Below are positions 62,668-64,000 of a stretch of DNA of 64,000 nucleotides, in pieces (the first letter of the stretch is position 1; every line of letters begins with the position of its first letter). The stretch lies in contig CANHRG010000001.1 of assembly GCA_947463785.1 (NCBI GenBank), positions 1-64,000 of the forward strand. Direction: 5' to 3'. The notes beneath the pieces are model-generated. The model saw only the letters and a list, made by a program, of their open reading frames with translations. It was not told the DNA's origin and made no database searches. This DNA comes from Sphingobacteriaceae bacterium. Its GTDB lineage: Bacteria > Bacteroidota > Bacteroidia > Sphingobacteriales > Sphingobacteriaceae. A program made the translations under genes and the position numbers.

Positions 62668-64000
62668 TAAAAATCTGCATTTCAATTAATTTGCGGTACA
62701 AACCGTTTGCCTTTATAAGTTCTTGGTGATTCCCTTCTTCTACAATCTTCCCGGCTTCCAAAACCACAATCTTATCGGCATTCTGAATGGTACTTAAACG
62801 ATGGGCAATAACCAAAGATGTTCTGTTCTGCATCAGTTTGCTCAAGGCATCTTGCACCAATTTCTCTGACTCTGTATCTAAGGCAGAAGTTGCTTCATCT
62901 AACAGCATAATTGGAGGGTTTTTTAGTACAGCACGGGCAATGCATAAACGCTGACGTTGTCCTCCAGATAGTTTTAATCCGCGATCGCCGATATTGGTTT
63001 GGTAGCCATTCTCTGTATGCGTAATAAATTCATGAGCATTGGCAATTTCAGCAGCCCTAATAACTTCCTCTTCGGTTGCGTCTGGCTTACCAAAAGCAAT
63101 GTTGTTAAAAATTGTATCGTTAAACAATATGGATTCCTGGTTCACAATACCCATCTGATAACGGAAAGATTCCATGCTTAATTGTTTAATGTCATGACCA
63201 TCAAAAAGAATTTTTCCTTCATGAGGATCCATAAAACGAGGAATGAGATCCATTAGCGTAGATTTTCCGGCACCGGAAGGCCCAACCAAAGCAACTGTCT
63301 GCCCGGCCTCTAGAACCAGATTAATTTCTTTCAGTACCTTTCTTTTACCGTAAGCAAATGAAACATCTTCAAATTTGATGCTTTTCTTGAATTTGGGTGC
63401 TTGCTTGGCCGTGCTATCATCAATTACTTCTGATTGCAAATCAATCAATTCCAAAACACGCTCACCTGCAGCAATGCCTTGATGTATCTGACTAAACGAA
63501 TCGGTGATGGCTTTAGCCGGACGCATAACTTGTGAGAATAAGGCGATGTAGGTGATGAAAGCTGGTGCTTCTAAACCTGTATCACCGTTTAAAATCAAAT
63601 ATCCTCCGTACAACACAATGCCACAAACCACAGCAACGCCTAAAAATTCAGATACGGGTGAGGCCAATTGCTGTCGACGTGCCATCGCCTTGATTAGTCG
63701 GGTATACTGCTGATTTTCGGTATCAAATTTATCTTTTATCCACGGGGTGGCATTAAATGCTTTAATGATTTTAATACCCGAGAGTGCTTCATCTAAAAAA
63801 CTCACCATAGTTCCCAACGATTGCTGGGCTGCAACAGCTTGCTGCCTCAAACGTTTTACCAGGTGACCAATTATCAATCCCGAAATCGGAATAATCAACA
63901 AGGCAAACAAAGTAAGCTTTGCAGATATCATGAACAACATCACGATGTAGGCAATCAATTGAACCGGTTCTTTGAAAACTACTTGCAAAGTACTGGTTAC
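62660..64000 (-). CDS. ABC exporter, fused membrane and ATPase domains (MsbA-like), 5' part outside the window
   Basis: The window edge cuts this gene; the reading frame is open through position 64000 (…VTSTLQVVFKEP), so the track's first residue is an internal TTG, not a start. What remains (about 446 aa) has the last spans of the transmembrane domain, then the ATPase: Walker A GPSGAGKST, signature LSGGQRQR, Walker B MLLDEATSALD, H-loop IAHRLST. The usual role is flipping lipid-linked molecules such as lipid A. Its place in a glycan cluster fits, but a peptide or drug exporter cannot be excluded. Confidence 0.93.
   Translation of the reverse strand, partial: VTSTLQVVFKEPVQLIAYIVMLFMISAKLTLFALLIIPISGLIIGHLVKRLRQQAVAAQQSLGTMVSFLDEALSGIKIIKAFNATPWIKDKFDTENQQYTRLIKAMARRQQLASPVSEFLGVAVVCGIVLYGGYLILNGDTGLEAPAFITYIALFSQVMRPAKAITDSFSQIHQGIAAGERVLELIDLQSEVIDDSTAKQAPKFKKSIKFEDVSFAYGKRKVLKEINLVLEAGQTVALVGPSGAGKSTLMDLIPRFMDPHEGKILFDGHDIKQLSMESFRYQMGIVNQESILFNDTIFNNIAFGKPDATEEEVIRAAEIANAHEFITHTENGYQTNIGDRGLKLSGGQRQRLCIARAVLKNPPIMLLDEATSALDTESEKLVQDALSKLMQNRTSLVIAHRLSTIQNADKIVVLEAGKIVEEGNHQELIKANGLYRKLIEMQIFND

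Noticed and set aside
63986-63988. TTG listed as the start of the ABC exporter
   Set aside because: The frame stays open to the window edge and the transmembrane domain is incomplete, so the true start is outside the window.
1-64000. CRISPR arrays, insertion sequences, integrases, toxin-antitoxin pairs
   Set aside because: No regularly spaced repeats, transposase motifs or such gene pairs were seen anywhere in the window.

Overview
The window looks like chromosomal DNA of a Bacteroidota member, most probably order Sphingobacteriales (Pedobacter-like). Supporting signs: recurrent promoters of the Bacteroidota type TAnnTTTG, almost no Shine-Dalgarno sequences, TTG/GTG starts, SusC-style TonB receptor architecture, DUF4270, a CarB of only 938 residues, and the HU / TPR / tiny basic ribosomal-type protein / RNase G / RadA order. 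Base composition is roughly low-40s percent GC by eye. I see no prophage, insertion sequence, CRISPR array or rRNA operon. Gene density is high and most genes are housekeeping.

Layout. 1-2.2 kb: two tRNAs (Asp, Lys) behind a textbook promoter, prfA and lpxH. 2.2-4.6 kb: a repeat element and a secreted prolyl oligopeptidase. 4.6-9.4 kb (minus strand): trmB, an alkyltransferase-like protein without the catalytic cysteine, an AhpD-like protein, 3-methyladenine glycosylase and DNA polymerase I, which together resemble an alkylation-repair neighbourhood. 9.4-11.6 kb: GDP-L-fucose synthase and an M28 peptidase. 11.6-17 kb (minus): a TPP-riboswitch-controlled operon of TonB receptor, PafA-like phosphatase, degenerate thiamine-pyrophosphokinase-like protein and GNAT acetyltransferase; this is the most interesting part of the window. 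17-21.8 kb: aspS, an M20 amidohydrolase, ssb, mutY. 21.9-29.6 kb: HU, TPR protein, tiny COX24-domain protein, rng, radA, carB plus a lipoprotein. 29.8-36.3 kb: M13 peptidase, PnuC plus nicotinamide riboside kinase, TerC, RlmI-like methyltransferase, tadA, sodA.

36.3-42.9 kb: a gene-poor patch holding a small lipoprotein gene split by an amber codon, then gamma-glutamyltransferase, and a tightly overlapping minus-strand operon (ABC ATPase, permease, LolA-like protein, DUF2805/TIGR03643, photolyase). 42.9-49.4 kb (minus): YceI, a histidine-bearing multi-span membrane protein, a Rieske protein and a PepSY protein (a candidate redox module), then glmS, DUF4270 and a glycogen-synthase-like protein consisting only of the N-terminal domain. 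49.5-54.6 kb: panC-panD-UPF0104, acyl-CoA dehydrogenase, TlpA-type thioredoxin, a small membrane protein. 54.6-59.7 kb: lipoprotein, then rimP-nusA-infB behind an attenuator-like leader. 59.7-64 kb (minus): start of a glycan cluster (ABC exporter cut by the window edge, GT2-like protein, UDP-galactopyranose mutase, glycosyltransferase).

Several promoters sit only 4-6 nt before the start codon (lpxH, pnuC, the RlmI-like gene, tadA, panD), which predicts leaderless mRNAs and was used to correct starts given by the ORF track. All functional statements rest on reading motifs by eye; no database search was run.
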